64,000 bases of DNA, from contig NZ_OY762999.1 in assembly GCF_963666665.1 (NCBI RefSeq), forward strand, positions 3,878,001-3,942,000, given 5' to 3'. The notes below the pieces were generated by a model, which worked only from the letters and a program-made list of their open reading frames with translations, was not told the DNA's origin and ran no database searches. Positions 26,038-33,935 of this stretch are shown in pieces; the first letter of the stretch is position 1; each line of letters starts with the position of its first letter. The position numbers and the translations under genes were made by a program. The DNA is from Maridesulfovibrio sp. (GTDB lineage Bacteria > Desulfobacterota > Desulfovibrionia > Desulfovibrionales > Desulfovibrionaceae).

Positions 26038-28575
26038 ATGAATACTGAAAAATCCCCCGGATTGTCCCCTGAGACTTCCATTGACAGGTTGTTGGCGGGA
26101 CGTGAAATACTCCTCGCGGCATGCTCCAAGAGCATGCCGCGGGACTTCCCGCAGCAGCTATGCGCTCTGGTGGATGAATACTTCAGGGCAAGAGTCAGGG
26201 AAGCCGTTTCCGAGGGACTCCTTTCTTCTTATGAAGACCTGTGTATTGTGGCCGTGGGTGGTTACGGACGGGGGCATCTTGCACCTTTTTCTGATATTGA
26301 CGTCCTAATTCTTACAGATCAGACCCCACTGGAAGATCTTGAGGATTTGGCTTCTTTTCTATTTCACCCGCTCTGGGATCTTAAATTTGATGTTGGTCAC
26401 GGTGTGCGCACCGTGGAGCAGAATATCGAATTGGCAAGGTCAGATTTCAAGGTACTGGCTTCCTTGCTGGATTTACGGTTCATTTCCGGTCGCGACGAGC
26501 TATTTCAGCTTATTTCTAAAGAATTCAGAGCAAAAGTTCTCCCCGGTGCAGGCGATGAGTTCTGCCGTATTCTGTGGGAGAACCGTTCCAAGACCGGGAA
26601 GGGCATGGATTCCGTTGTTCTTGAGCCTGACCTGAAAAACGGCTGGGGAACCTTGCGCGATGTGCAGTTCATCCGCTGGTGTGCAGATATCAAGGGGGAT
26701 TACTTCCCGCTGAACGAGAATGATCTGACAGATCTCTGCAGGGACGAAGCCTTGCTTATGCAGGCCCGTTCTGCTGTTCATCTTTTGCGTAAACGCAAGC
26801 AGGATAAATTGATCATTGAAATTTTACCGGATACTGCTTCGCTGTGCGGAGTTAAGGGGTATGATCCGGCAAAGCGCGGCAACGATCTGCTCACCTCAAT
26901 CCATCAGGCGATGGTTCGGGTACGTTCCATGGGTGATGCCCTTTATCGGGAATCATTTGATGCCGATTCGCGCTGCTTTATTGATCATCGCGGTATTGCC
27001 GGCCTCAAAGCCGGACTGGAAGTTTTCGGTATAAAGTCCAGAACCGGTGCGCCTCTTACACGTGAAGCACGTAGGGCGGTTTCAGGAATCAATTCTGCAA
27101 ATGATATCAGTTTAACCCGCTCTCTGAAGATTATCATTGATATATTCAAGGGCGAGTACGGCTGGCGCGCCTCAGTGGAAATGCTTGATAGCGGGGTGTT
27201 CAAGTCTTTCCTTCCAGAATTTTCCAAGGTTTCCGAGCTGGTTCCTTATGACGGATACCATCAGTATCCTCCGGGCAGGCATTCATTGCTTACAGTCCAT
27301 AAATGTTGCGATATTTTTCGCAACGAATTTTCAGAAGGTGGAAAATGTATTTCCGCTGCAGACTTCGATGCTTTGCTTCTCGGCGCGTTTTTTCACGATA
27401 TCGGCAAGGGCAAGCGTAATCACAGTGAACGCGGGGCTGATATTGCTGATGAAATTCTCTCCCGCACGGATTTTCCTGCGCGTTTTAAGGAGGATGTGGT
27501 CTTTCTGGTTCGCGAACACCTGCTTCTGATTCGTTCTTCGCGGTCTATTGATCTCAGCTCAGTTGAAGCCTTGCAGAAGATAGCTGAGAAGGTCGGCTCC
27601 CTGCGTCGCTTGCGTATGCTCTTTATCCTTTCCATGGCCGATTCCATGGCAACCGGACCAAGGGTCTGGAATTCATGGAGTGAGTCTCTTTTACGGGAGA
27701 TATATGCCGGATTGGAGCTGGTGCTTACTGACGAGTCTTTTGCTGAAATTGTCTCAGGAGAACAGCTTGGTGAGACCATGAACCGCATCCGCGAGTGTGC
27801 CGTTGACCTTATTGATCCGGAATTAGTGGAATCCATGATCAGCTGCATGCCCGAGCGTTATCTGCTGGTTGAGGATCCGGATGAGATTGTGCTGCATATG
27901 CATCAGGTTCTGGAGTTTAACCGGGCTTATGAGCTGGATATGGTGCGTAAGCCTTCGGGCAAGGGTGGCCTTGGCTTGAGTCTGGTTCGGGTTTTTGAAA
28001 CCGAAGACGAAAAACGCATCAAGCTGGTTATTACTGCCAGAGATCAGAATTTTTTATTTGCTGCCCAGAGCGGCGTGCTGGCCCTGCACTCTGTGAACAT
28101 CCTTTCGGCAGAAGTTTTCTCATGGGCCGACGGGACAGCGGTGAATATTTTCATTGTGGAAGCTCCGGCGGAAAATTGTCCTGCCGATATTTGGGGCAGG
28201 GTGGAGCGTTCCATTATGTATGCGCTTACCGGAAGGTTGGCCCTTGATTACCGTCTGCACAAGAAGCGCAATTCACTTCTCGCCAAGTCTGTGCCCAGCA
28301 GGGTTCCTACCCGGATCAGTGTGGATAACGAATCCAGTGCCGAATGCTCGCTGATTGAAGTGATTACTCAGGATCGTTCCGGTCTTCTCTATGATATGGC
28401 GGCCTTCTTCGCGAGAATGAATATTAATCTGCGCATGGCCCGTATTTCGACCACCGGTCAGTCTGTCTTTGATGTCTTTCATGTAGAAGGACCGGAGGGT
28501 GGCAGGATTGAAGATCACATCCATTTGCGGGAGCTTGTCAGCGCCCTTGAATACACACTTACAGGAAACAGTTGA
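26038..28575 (+). CDS. glnD: PII uridylyltransferase / uridylyl-removing enzyme GlnD
   Basis: An 845-residue bifunctional enzyme that attaches UMP to, and removes it from, PII in response to glutamine. The nucleotidyltransferase motif GGYGRGHLAPFSDIDVL lies near residues 74-90. An HD domain with FFHDIGKGKRNHSERG near 446-461 performs removal. Two C-terminal ACT domains sense glutamine, the last beginning SLIEVITQDRSGLLYD near residue 770. Length is normal. Start ATG 26038 abuts the glnB stop. Confidence 0.95.
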   Translation: MNTEKSPGLSPETSIDRLLAGREILLAACSKSMPRDFPQQLCALVDEYFRARVREAVSEGLLSSYEDLCIVAVGGYGRGHLAPFSDIDVLILTDQTPLEDLEDLASFLFHPLWDLKFDVGHGVRTVEQNIELARSDFKVLASLLDLRFISGRDELFQLISKEFRAKVLPGAGDEFCRILWENRSKTGKGMDSVVLEPDLKNGWGTLRDVQFIRWCADIKGDYFPLNENDLTDLCRDEALLMQARSAVHLLRKRKQDKLIIEILPDTASLCGVKGYDPAKRGNDLLTSIHQAMVRVRSMGDALYRESFDADSRCFIDHRGIAGLKAGLEVFGIKSRTGAPLTREARRAVSGINSANDISLTRSLKIIIDIFKGEYGWRASVEMLDSGVFKSFLPEFSKVSELVPYDGYHQYPPGRHSLLTVHKCCDIFRNEFSEGGKCISAADFDALLLGAFFHDIGKGKRNHSERGADIADEILSRTDFPARFKEDVVFLVREHLLLIRSSRSIDLSSVEALQKIAEKVGSLRRLRMLFILSMADSMATGPRVWNSWSESLLREIYAGLELVLTDESFAEIVSGEQLGETMNRIRECAVDLIDPELVESMISCMPERYLLVEDPDEIVLHMHQVLEFNRAYELDMVRKPSGKGGLGLSLVRVFETEDEKRIKLVITARDQNFLFAAQSGVLALHSVNILSAEVFSWADGTAVNIFIVEAPAENCPADIWGRVERSIMYALTGRLALDYRLHKKRNSLLAKSVPSRVPTRISVDNESSAECSLIEVITQDRSGLLYDMAAFFARMNINLRMARISTTGQSVFDVFHVEGPEGGRIEDHIHLRELVSALEYTLTGNS

Positions 28576-28585
28576 TTCTTTGCGG

Positions 28586-28611
28586 TTAATCCCCGTCCGT
28601 ATTCCCGATAA
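28586..28611 (+). promoter_or_regulatory. Sigma-28-type promoter candidate before the second chemoreceptor
   Basis: CCCGATAA at 28604-28611 matches the FliA -10 consensus at 7 of 8 bases. A weak TTAA lies 14 bases upstream instead of TAAA at 15. The position 24 bp ahead of a chemoreceptor gene supports it. Confidence 0.4.
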
Positions 28612-28634
28612 TTTATACTTAATAGGAGTTGTTT

Positions 28635-30311
28635 ATGCCCGGCAGGATTGTTGTTCATATTGTGATTAATGTGTTGGTCCTGTTGGGGCTTTGTCTTGCG
28701 TTTGTCCTTGTTCCGGAAATATTCGTGGGCGGGAACCTTACTCCTTTGCTGGCGTTGTTTGCGGGAGCCGGTGCTGTGATTCTTCTTTCCGGATTTATGC
28801 TCAGGCGTATAATTAATGCTCAGTGGGCCGGTGTCAGCCGGTGGATTGATGGACTTATTTCCGGTTATGAATCTAAAAGTGACTTAGATTTCACTTTCAT
28901 TTTGCTGCCTTCTGCTGACAGATTGGAGGCTTATATAAGTGGGCTTCGTGCCGAGCTGGATAAAGCTGACAAGCAGTGTAAAATTGAAATTTCCCGACAG
29001 CTTGAGGCTTATAAAATGGCCGAGGATGCAAGGGTGCGTGGTGAACAGGCTCGAAGCAAGGGGCTTCTTTCCGCAGCAGGGACCCTTGAAAATGCAGTCG
29101 AGGGCATCCGCTCCAGTTCTGAGATGCTGGGAGAATCTTCTTCGCGGGCCAGTGAGGGAGCTGAAAAGCAGCTGGAGTACCTGTCATCAGTTGTAGCTTC
29201 CATGGAACAGATTGATGTTTCCATCCAGTATTCAGTGGAGCGGGCTGATTCCGCGGCGGTAGATGCTGAGTCCGCTGCTGAACGCGCAAGGGCTGGTGAA
29301 GATGTCCTTGAGCAGACCATCGAGTCAATCAATACGGTTATGAGTAATACCAATGACCTTAACGGAAGGGTTGAGGCTCTCGGTAGGCAGGCTGAGGGCA
29401 TTGGAAGCATCATGTCCGTTATCTCTGATATTGCCGATCAGACAAACTTGTTGGCGCTTAATGCCGCTATTGAGGCTGCTCGTGCCGGGGATGCCGGGCG
29501 CGGTTTTGCCGTAGTTGCTGATGAGGTCCGCAATCTTGCGGAAAAGACAATGGAAGCCACCCGTGATGTGGGTACCGAAATCAGCAGGATTCAGGAACAC
29601 GTTGAAATGACAGTGGCCGGGGTTAATCATATTAATGATCTGGCCGGCAATGCGTCCGGTTTGGCCTCCAGTTCCGGGCAGGCGCTCGGCGAGATTGTTG
29701 ATCTTGCTGAAAAGAGTTCCCGCGGAGTGCGCCTTATTGCCGAGGAAGCAGTTCAGCAGGCTGAAGCCAGCAACAATGTCCGTGAAGCCGTTAACGAAGT
29801 TCATTCTATTTCCAATGAAACCGGAGAAGCCATGGCGGGAGCAGGTGAAGCTGTTTCCGTTCTTGGTGGACGCGTAGCTGATCTTGATGATATGATCGGT
29901 GTGTTTAAGCTGGTCGGTAATGGTAAGGTACAGGAAGTGATTGATTCTCTCGCCAAATCTTCCGATGTGCTTTCCCTGAACAGGGGATTGCAGGAGCGGG
30001 CTATGCACAAAGCCTTGAGAGATAACCGTTTTCTCGAACTTCTCTACATCACCGATCACAACGGAATTCAGACGGTCAGCAATATCAGCGGCCAGTGGCA
30101 GAGCTTTGCCGAAGACGGTTCAGCCTGTGGAAAAGATTGGTCCGGCCGGGAATGGTTCAGTGGAGCTGTAGAAGATCAGACTATGTATGTATCCGATGTT
30201 TATGAATCTTCAGCTACCGGGGAGAACTGTATTACGGTTTCCGGTCCGTTCTTTGATTCCAAGGGCCGGGTACTGGGTGTAATTGCCGCTGATGTGAAGG
30301 TTAACGGATAA
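28635..30311 (+). CDS. Methyl-accepting chemotaxis protein with C-terminal Cache/PDC-like domain
   Basis: A 558-residue chemoreceptor. Two adjacent N-terminal membrane helices (about residues 5-27 and 35-56) leave no room for a periplasmic sensor. The signalling hairpin with EAARAGDAGRGFAVVADEV lies near residue 280. After it, from about residue 445 to the end, is a PDC/Cache-like segment (LELLYITDHNGIQTVSNIS, FFDSKGRVLGVIAADV). Cache domains normally sit outside the cell before the signalling domain, so this arrangement is unusual. Start ATG 28635 has AGGAG six bases upstream. Confidence 0.88.
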   Translation: MPGRIVVHIVINVLVLLGLCLAFVLVPEIFVGGNLTPLLALFAGAGAVILLSGFMLRRIINAQWAGVSRWIDGLISGYESKSDLDFTFILLPSADRLEAYISGLRAELDKADKQCKIEISRQLEAYKMAEDARVRGEQARSKGLLSAAGTLENAVEGIRSSSEMLGESSSRASEGAEKQLEYLSSVVASMEQIDVSIQYSVERADSAAVDAESAAERARAGEDVLEQTIESINTVMSNTNDLNGRVEALGRQAEGIGSIMSVISDIADQTNLLALNAAIEAARAGDAGRGFAVVADEVRNLAEKTMEATRDVGTEISRIQEHVEMTVAGVNHINDLAGNASGLASSSGQALGEIVDLAEKSSRGVRLIAEEAVQQAEASNNVREAVNEVHSISNETGEAMAGAGEAVSVLGGRVADLDDMIGVFKLVGNGKVQEVIDSLAKSSDVLSLNRGLQERAMHKALRDNRFLELLYITDHNGIQTVSNISGQWQSFAEDGSACGKDWSGREWFSGAVEDQTMYVSDVYESSATGENCITVSGPFFDSKGRVLGVIAADVKVNG

Positions 30312-30451
30312 TTATTTCAGGCGTACGCATTTTCTTGCCAAATCTGCAATATTTATCTAAGTGATGCTTGCTGCCAACCTAATATTTTAGGAGGCAGTAA
30401 TACCCACATACCCACAGGTCACTTCAGCTCAATCCCAAGAGGAATTATTTC

Positions 30452-31723
30452 ATGAAAATACTTGTTGTAGGTTCAGGCGGAAGAGAACACGCTTTGGCTT
30501 GGAAAATCAGCCAGAGTCCCAAGGTTTCTGAGATCTTTATCGCACCCGGTAACGGCGGAACCCGTCTGCACGGCACCAATGTGCCCATCAAGGATGACGA
30601 TCTGCCCGGACTGGTCAAGTTTGCCAAAGAAAACAAGATTGATCTTGTTGTGGCAGGCCCGGAACTTCCCCTCGTGCTCGGCATCAAGGAAGCCCTCGCC
30701 AAAGAAGGTATACCCTGCTTCGGACCTGGCGCATATGCAGCTAATCTTGAAGGCAGCAAGGCCTTTTCCAAGATCACTATGCGTGATTCCGGTGTTCCCA
30801 CCGCTCCTTTTCAGGTTTTCGATGAGTATGAACAAGCCAAAAAATTTGTAGAAGAAAAAGGCGCACCCATCGTGGTCAAGGCTGACGGCCTTGCCGCAGG
30901 TAAAGGTGTTGTTGTTGCCGGAACTGTTGAAGAGGCTCTTGAAGCTCTCGACGACATGATGGTTAAAAAAATCTTCGGCACTGCCGGTGAGCGCGTTGTA
31001 GTGGAAGAAGCCCTCAAGGGTGAAGAAGCTTCCTTTCTCGCTTTCTGTGCCGGTGAAGACTATGCCCTGCTGCCTTCCGCGCAGGACCACAAAGCCGTGG
31101 GCGAAGGTGATACCGGACCCAACACCGGAGGCATGGGTGCATACAGCCCGGCCCCCATTCTGCCCCGCGACAAATATGCTGAAACCGCTGAACTGGTTAT
31201 CAAGCCCATTCTCAAACTGCTTGCCGAACGCGGCGAGCCTTTTACCGGTATTCTTTATGCCGGACTTATGTACACTGAAGACGGTCCTTCCGTTCTTGAA
31301 TACAATGTTCGTTTCGGCGACCCAGAATGCCAGCCGCTCCTGATGCGTCTGGATTGCGATCTGGTCGAAATCATGCTGGCCTGCGTTGAGAACCGCCTCC
31401 CTGAAGTGGACGTGAAACTCAAGGAAGAAACCACCCTTTGCGTGGTAATGGCTGCCGGCGGTTATCCCGGTCCCTATGAAAAGGGAGCAGAGATTACCGG
31501 TTTCGAGGAAGCTGAGAAGATTGAAGGCGTCAAGGTCTTTCAGGCCGGGACAAAGTATGAAGAGGGTAAAACATTAACCAGCGGCGGCCGTGTGCTGGGT
31601 GTTACCGCTCTGGGGGCGGATCTCGGAGCAGCCCAGAAAAAGGCTTATGAAGCTGTTGAAAAACTCAGTTTTGACAAAGCTTATTTCCGTCGCGACATAG
31701 GTGACAAGGGTCTTAAAAAATGA
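30452..31723 (+). CDS. purD: Phosphoribosylamine-glycine ligase
   Basis: A 423-residue ATP-grasp enzyme that joins glycine to phosphoribosylamine in purine synthesis. The start (MKILVVGSGGREHALAWK) is diagnostic, as are ADGLAAGKGVVVA near 147-159, GPNTGGMGAYSPAP near 223-236 and the metal-binding NVRFGDPECQ near 285-294. It overlaps purE by four bases (ATGA), so the two purine genes are translationally coupled. Confidence 0.97.
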   Translation: MKILVVGSGGREHALAWKISQSPKVSEIFIAPGNGGTRLHGTNVPIKDDDLPGLVKFAKENKIDLVVAGPELPLVLGIKEALAKEGIPCFGPGAYAANLEGSKAFSKITMRDSGVPTAPFQVFDEYEQAKKFVEEKGAPIVVKADGLAAGKGVVVAGTVEEALEALDDMMVKKIFGTAGERVVVEEALKGEEASFLAFCAGEDYALLPSAQDHKAVGEGDTGPNTGGMGAYSPAPILPRDKYAETAELVIKPILKLLAERGEPFTGILYAGLMYTEDGPSVLEYNVRFGDPECQPLLMRLDCDLVEIMLACVENRLPEVDVKLKEETTLCVVMAAGGYPGPYEKGAEITGFEEAEKIEGVKVFQAGTKYEEGKTLTSGGRVLGVTALGADLGAAQKKAYEAVEKLSFDKAYFRRDIGDKGLKK

Positions 31724-32211
31724 GTGCAAAAGTAGCTATTTTCATGGGGTCCATTTCGGATAAGGATACAATGCAGCCTTGTTCCGATCTGCTGACCAAG
31801 CTCGGTATCCCCCACGTATTCACTGTTTCCTCTGCCCACCGTACTCCGGAAAGGACTGCGAAGCTGGTCAAGGAATTGGAAGATAACGGTTGCCAAATAT
31901 TCATTTGTGCTGCAGGCCTTGCCGCGCATCTCGCAGGTGCCGTGGCAGCTAAAACCATCCGTCCTGTTCTGGGGGTACCCATATGCGGTTCCGCTCTCGG
32001 CGGTATGGATGCCCTGCTGGCAACCGTGCAGATGCCTCCGGGATTCCCCGTAGGAACAGTTGCCCTTGATAAGGTAGGCGCAAAGAACTCCGCATGGATG
32101 GCAGCTCAGATTCTGGCTCTCCATGACGAAGAACTGGCCGGAAAGATCAGGGAAGCCCGTCAGGGTTTCATCGATTCCGTTGAGCAGGCTGCTGCTGAAC
32201 TGGAAGGCTAA
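31720..32211 (+). CDS. purE: N5-carboxyaminoimidazole ribonucleotide mutase (PurE class I)
   Basis: A 163-residue purine synthesis enzyme that rearranges N5-CAIR to CAIR. The substrate-binding motifs are FMGSISDKDTM (the family usually has GSxSD), SAHRTPER near residue 39 and AGLAAHLAG near 65. A purK gene, normally needed with class I PurE, is not in the window. A terminator follows. Confidence 0.93.
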   Translation: MSAKVAIFMGSISDKDTMQPCSDLLTKLGIPHVFTVSSAHRTPERTAKLVKELEDNGCQIFICAAGLAAHLAGAVAAKTIRPVLGVPICGSALGGMDALLATVQMPPGFPVGTVALDKVGAKNSAWMAAQILALHDEELAGKIREARQGFIDSVEQAAAELEG

Positions 32212-32235
32212 TCTCTTTAATGCAAGAAAGTATTA

Positions 32236-32273
32236 AAAGGCCGTGCTCTTTTTTTGAGCACGGTCTTTTTTTT
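32236..32273 (+). terminator. Rho-independent terminator after purE
   Basis: A 13-bp stem (AAAGGCCGTGCTC against GAGCACGGTCTTT, one G-U) with a T7 loop and a following run of eight T residues. Confidence 0.92.
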
Positions 32274-32287
32274 AAGGGAGTGAATGC

Positions 32288-32914
32288 ATGTCAGTTGAGT
32301 TTTGGGGAGTATATGTGCTTACGGTTTTTCTGGCTTCCATAATCCCGGGACCGAGCATGATTCTGGCTTTGACCCACGGTGTTAAGTATGGAGCCAAGAG
32401 GGCAATTGCCACTGCTTTGGGTAATTCTGCTGCTTCATTTTTACAGGCAGTTGTTTCTATTGCCGGACTTGGGGCTTTGCTGGCAGCATCCGAAACAGCT
32501 TTTATGCTGGTTAAATATGCCGGAGCCGCCTATCTGGTCTGGCTTGGTATCGGAGTTCTTATGTCCGGTGATTTCACTTTCGAAGAGGACAGCCTTGATG
32601 CTGCCAAGAGTACCTCAAATTGGAAGCTCTTTTCGCAGGGATTCTGGGTCGCAGCCAGTAACCCGAAGGCAATTGTATTTTTCAGTGCTTTGTTTCCCCA
32701 GTTTATCAGCAGCGGACAGGCATCCATCCAGCATTTTGCCATGCTGCTTATTCTACTCACCATTATCGCATTCGGATGCATGATGATCTATGCCTGTGGT
32801 GGAGAAAAGATAAAGGAAATGATTAAGGGGACGGCTGTCTGCAGATATATAAATAAAGTTCTGGGAACAGCTTTTGTGGGACTCGGGGTGAGTCTGGCCT
32901 GCTCCAGAAGGTAG
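32288..32914 (+). CDS. LysE/RhtB-family amino-acid exporter
   Basis: A 208-residue inner-membrane protein with about six helices. It has the family N-terminus containing IIPGPSMILALTHGVKYGAKRAIATALGN and the mid-region FWVAASNPKAIVFF. RhtB/LysE proteins export amino acids such as homoserine, threonine or lysine. The substrate cannot be told. GGGAG lies upstream of the ATG. It converges with the receiver gene at 32931, and no terminator is visible in the 16-base gap. Confidence 0.88.
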   Translation: MSVEFWGVYVLTVFLASIIPGPSMILALTHGVKYGAKRAIATALGNSAASFLQAVVSIAGLGALLAASETAFMLVKYAGAAYLVWLGIGVLMSGDFTFEEDSLDAAKSTSNWKLFSQGFWVAASNPKAIVFFSALFPQFISSGQASIQHFAMLLILLTIIAFGCMMIYACGGEKIKEMIKGTAVCRYINKVLGTAFVGLGVSLACSRR

Positions 32915-32930
32915 TGGACACTCTTGGATA

Positions 32931-33296
32931 TTAATTCAGCATAGAGTGCACTGTGCTCAGGAAATCGTTCTGGGTAAACGGTTTGACCAGTGCCTCTTTT
33001 GCCCCAAGGGCCTTGGCTTGTTTCAGGTACTCAAGACCTGTAAATTCTCCACCGCCGGATATGACCAGAATGCTGCATTCCGGTTTTTTCTGCTTTAATT
33101 CCATGATGGTCTGGATGCCATCCATATTCGGCATGAAAATGTCAATGATGACCAGATCCACCGGATTGGATTCAAATAAGGACAGACCTTTCTCGCCGTC
33201 TGTTGCAGCGAGAGTGGTAACCTCTTCTTTTCTGAGGTAGTGCTTGAGCAGTTCAAGCATCTTAGGGTCGTCATCAACGATCAGAATAGTCTTCAT
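32931..33296 (-). CDS. Single-domain response regulator (CheY-like)
   Basis: A 121-residue stand-alone receiver. The phosphoacceptor is Asp52 (DIFMPNMDG), with the acidic pair DDD at 8-10, Ser in VISGGG and Lys in VKPF. With no output domain, it must act through protein contact or as a phosphorelay intermediate. It is encoded 80 bp downstream of an HPt protein gene on the same strand. The two could be consecutive steps of a relay. Confidence 0.9.
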   Translation of the reverse strand: MKTILIVDDDPKMLELLKHYLRKEEVTTLAATDGEKGLSLFESNPVDLVIIDIFMPNMDGIQTIMELKQKKPECSILVISGGGEFTGLEYLKQAKALGAKEALVKPFTQNDFLSTVHSMLN

Positions 33297-33376
33297 AATA
33301 ATTAGGTGGTTAGAAAGATTTTTATATTGCCTACCTCAAGCAGATTTAAAAAGGAAGTAGTGCGTATATTAAGTAA

Positions 33377-33760
33377 TTAATAACCTGTTTTTAGTTGTAA
33401 GTGCAACTGGCTGCTGGCTTCCGGCAGGAGCTCTATGGCCAATGCAATTTCTTTTGCCAGTTGAGGGAAAATTTCCAAGGACTCTTCCATGTCACCTTTT
33501 GCCGCGCCCTTTTCCAAGGCATAGCTCAGTGAATGGGCTTGAATAGCACCTACAGCACCGCATTCACTTTTCAGGGTGTGGGAGCTGGCGGATGCTTCTT
33601 TCAGGTTGCCATGCTCGATACTAGTCTTGATTGCAGAAAGGTGCTTAACTGCTTCTTCTATAAAGATCTCAATAGCCTCTTCCAATAATTCATGATCACC
33701 TGAGAATCTATCCAATGCACTTTGCAGGTCAAAGCGTTCAGGGGAATCAGTTTCGTTCAT
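33377..33760 (-). CDS. Histidine phosphotransfer (HPt) domain protein
   Basis: A 127-residue all-helical HPt protein. His61 sits in SSHTLKSECGAVGA, close to the usual HxLKGxxxxxGA motif. HPt proteins shuttle phosphoryl groups between receivers and have no catalytic activity. Start ATG 33760 has GGAG six bases upstream; an in-frame TTG 12 bases earlier overlaps that site. It is probably cotranscribed with the receiver gene that follows it. Confidence 0.85.
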   Translation of the reverse strand: MNETDSPERFDLQSALDRFSGDHELLEEAIEIFIEEAVKHLSAIKTSIEHGNLKEASASSHTLKSECGAVGAIQAHSLSYALEKGAAKGDMEESLEIFPQLAKEIALAIELLPEASSQLHLQLKTGY

Positions 33761-33874
33761 TTTTATCTCCAATTTGCAATTGGCTGGGAGAGTTTGTCCT
33801 GCAGCTCAAGTCTAGTTCGGTAATTTATATTTTATCTTAAGCAGGGGCTGTCAGCAACATGGATTTGAAATAAA

Positions 33875-33912
33875 TTAAAAAATCCCCGGCAACTATTGTT
33901 ACCGGGGATTTG
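33875..33912 (-). terminator. Rho-independent terminator after htpG
   Basis: On the minus strand, a 14-bp stem with one mismatch (AAATCCCCGG core, loop AATA) is followed by TTTTTTAATTT. It lies 24 bases after the htpG stop. Confidence 0.85.
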
Positions 33913-33935
33913 ATGCACTTTTTTGTAATATATTA

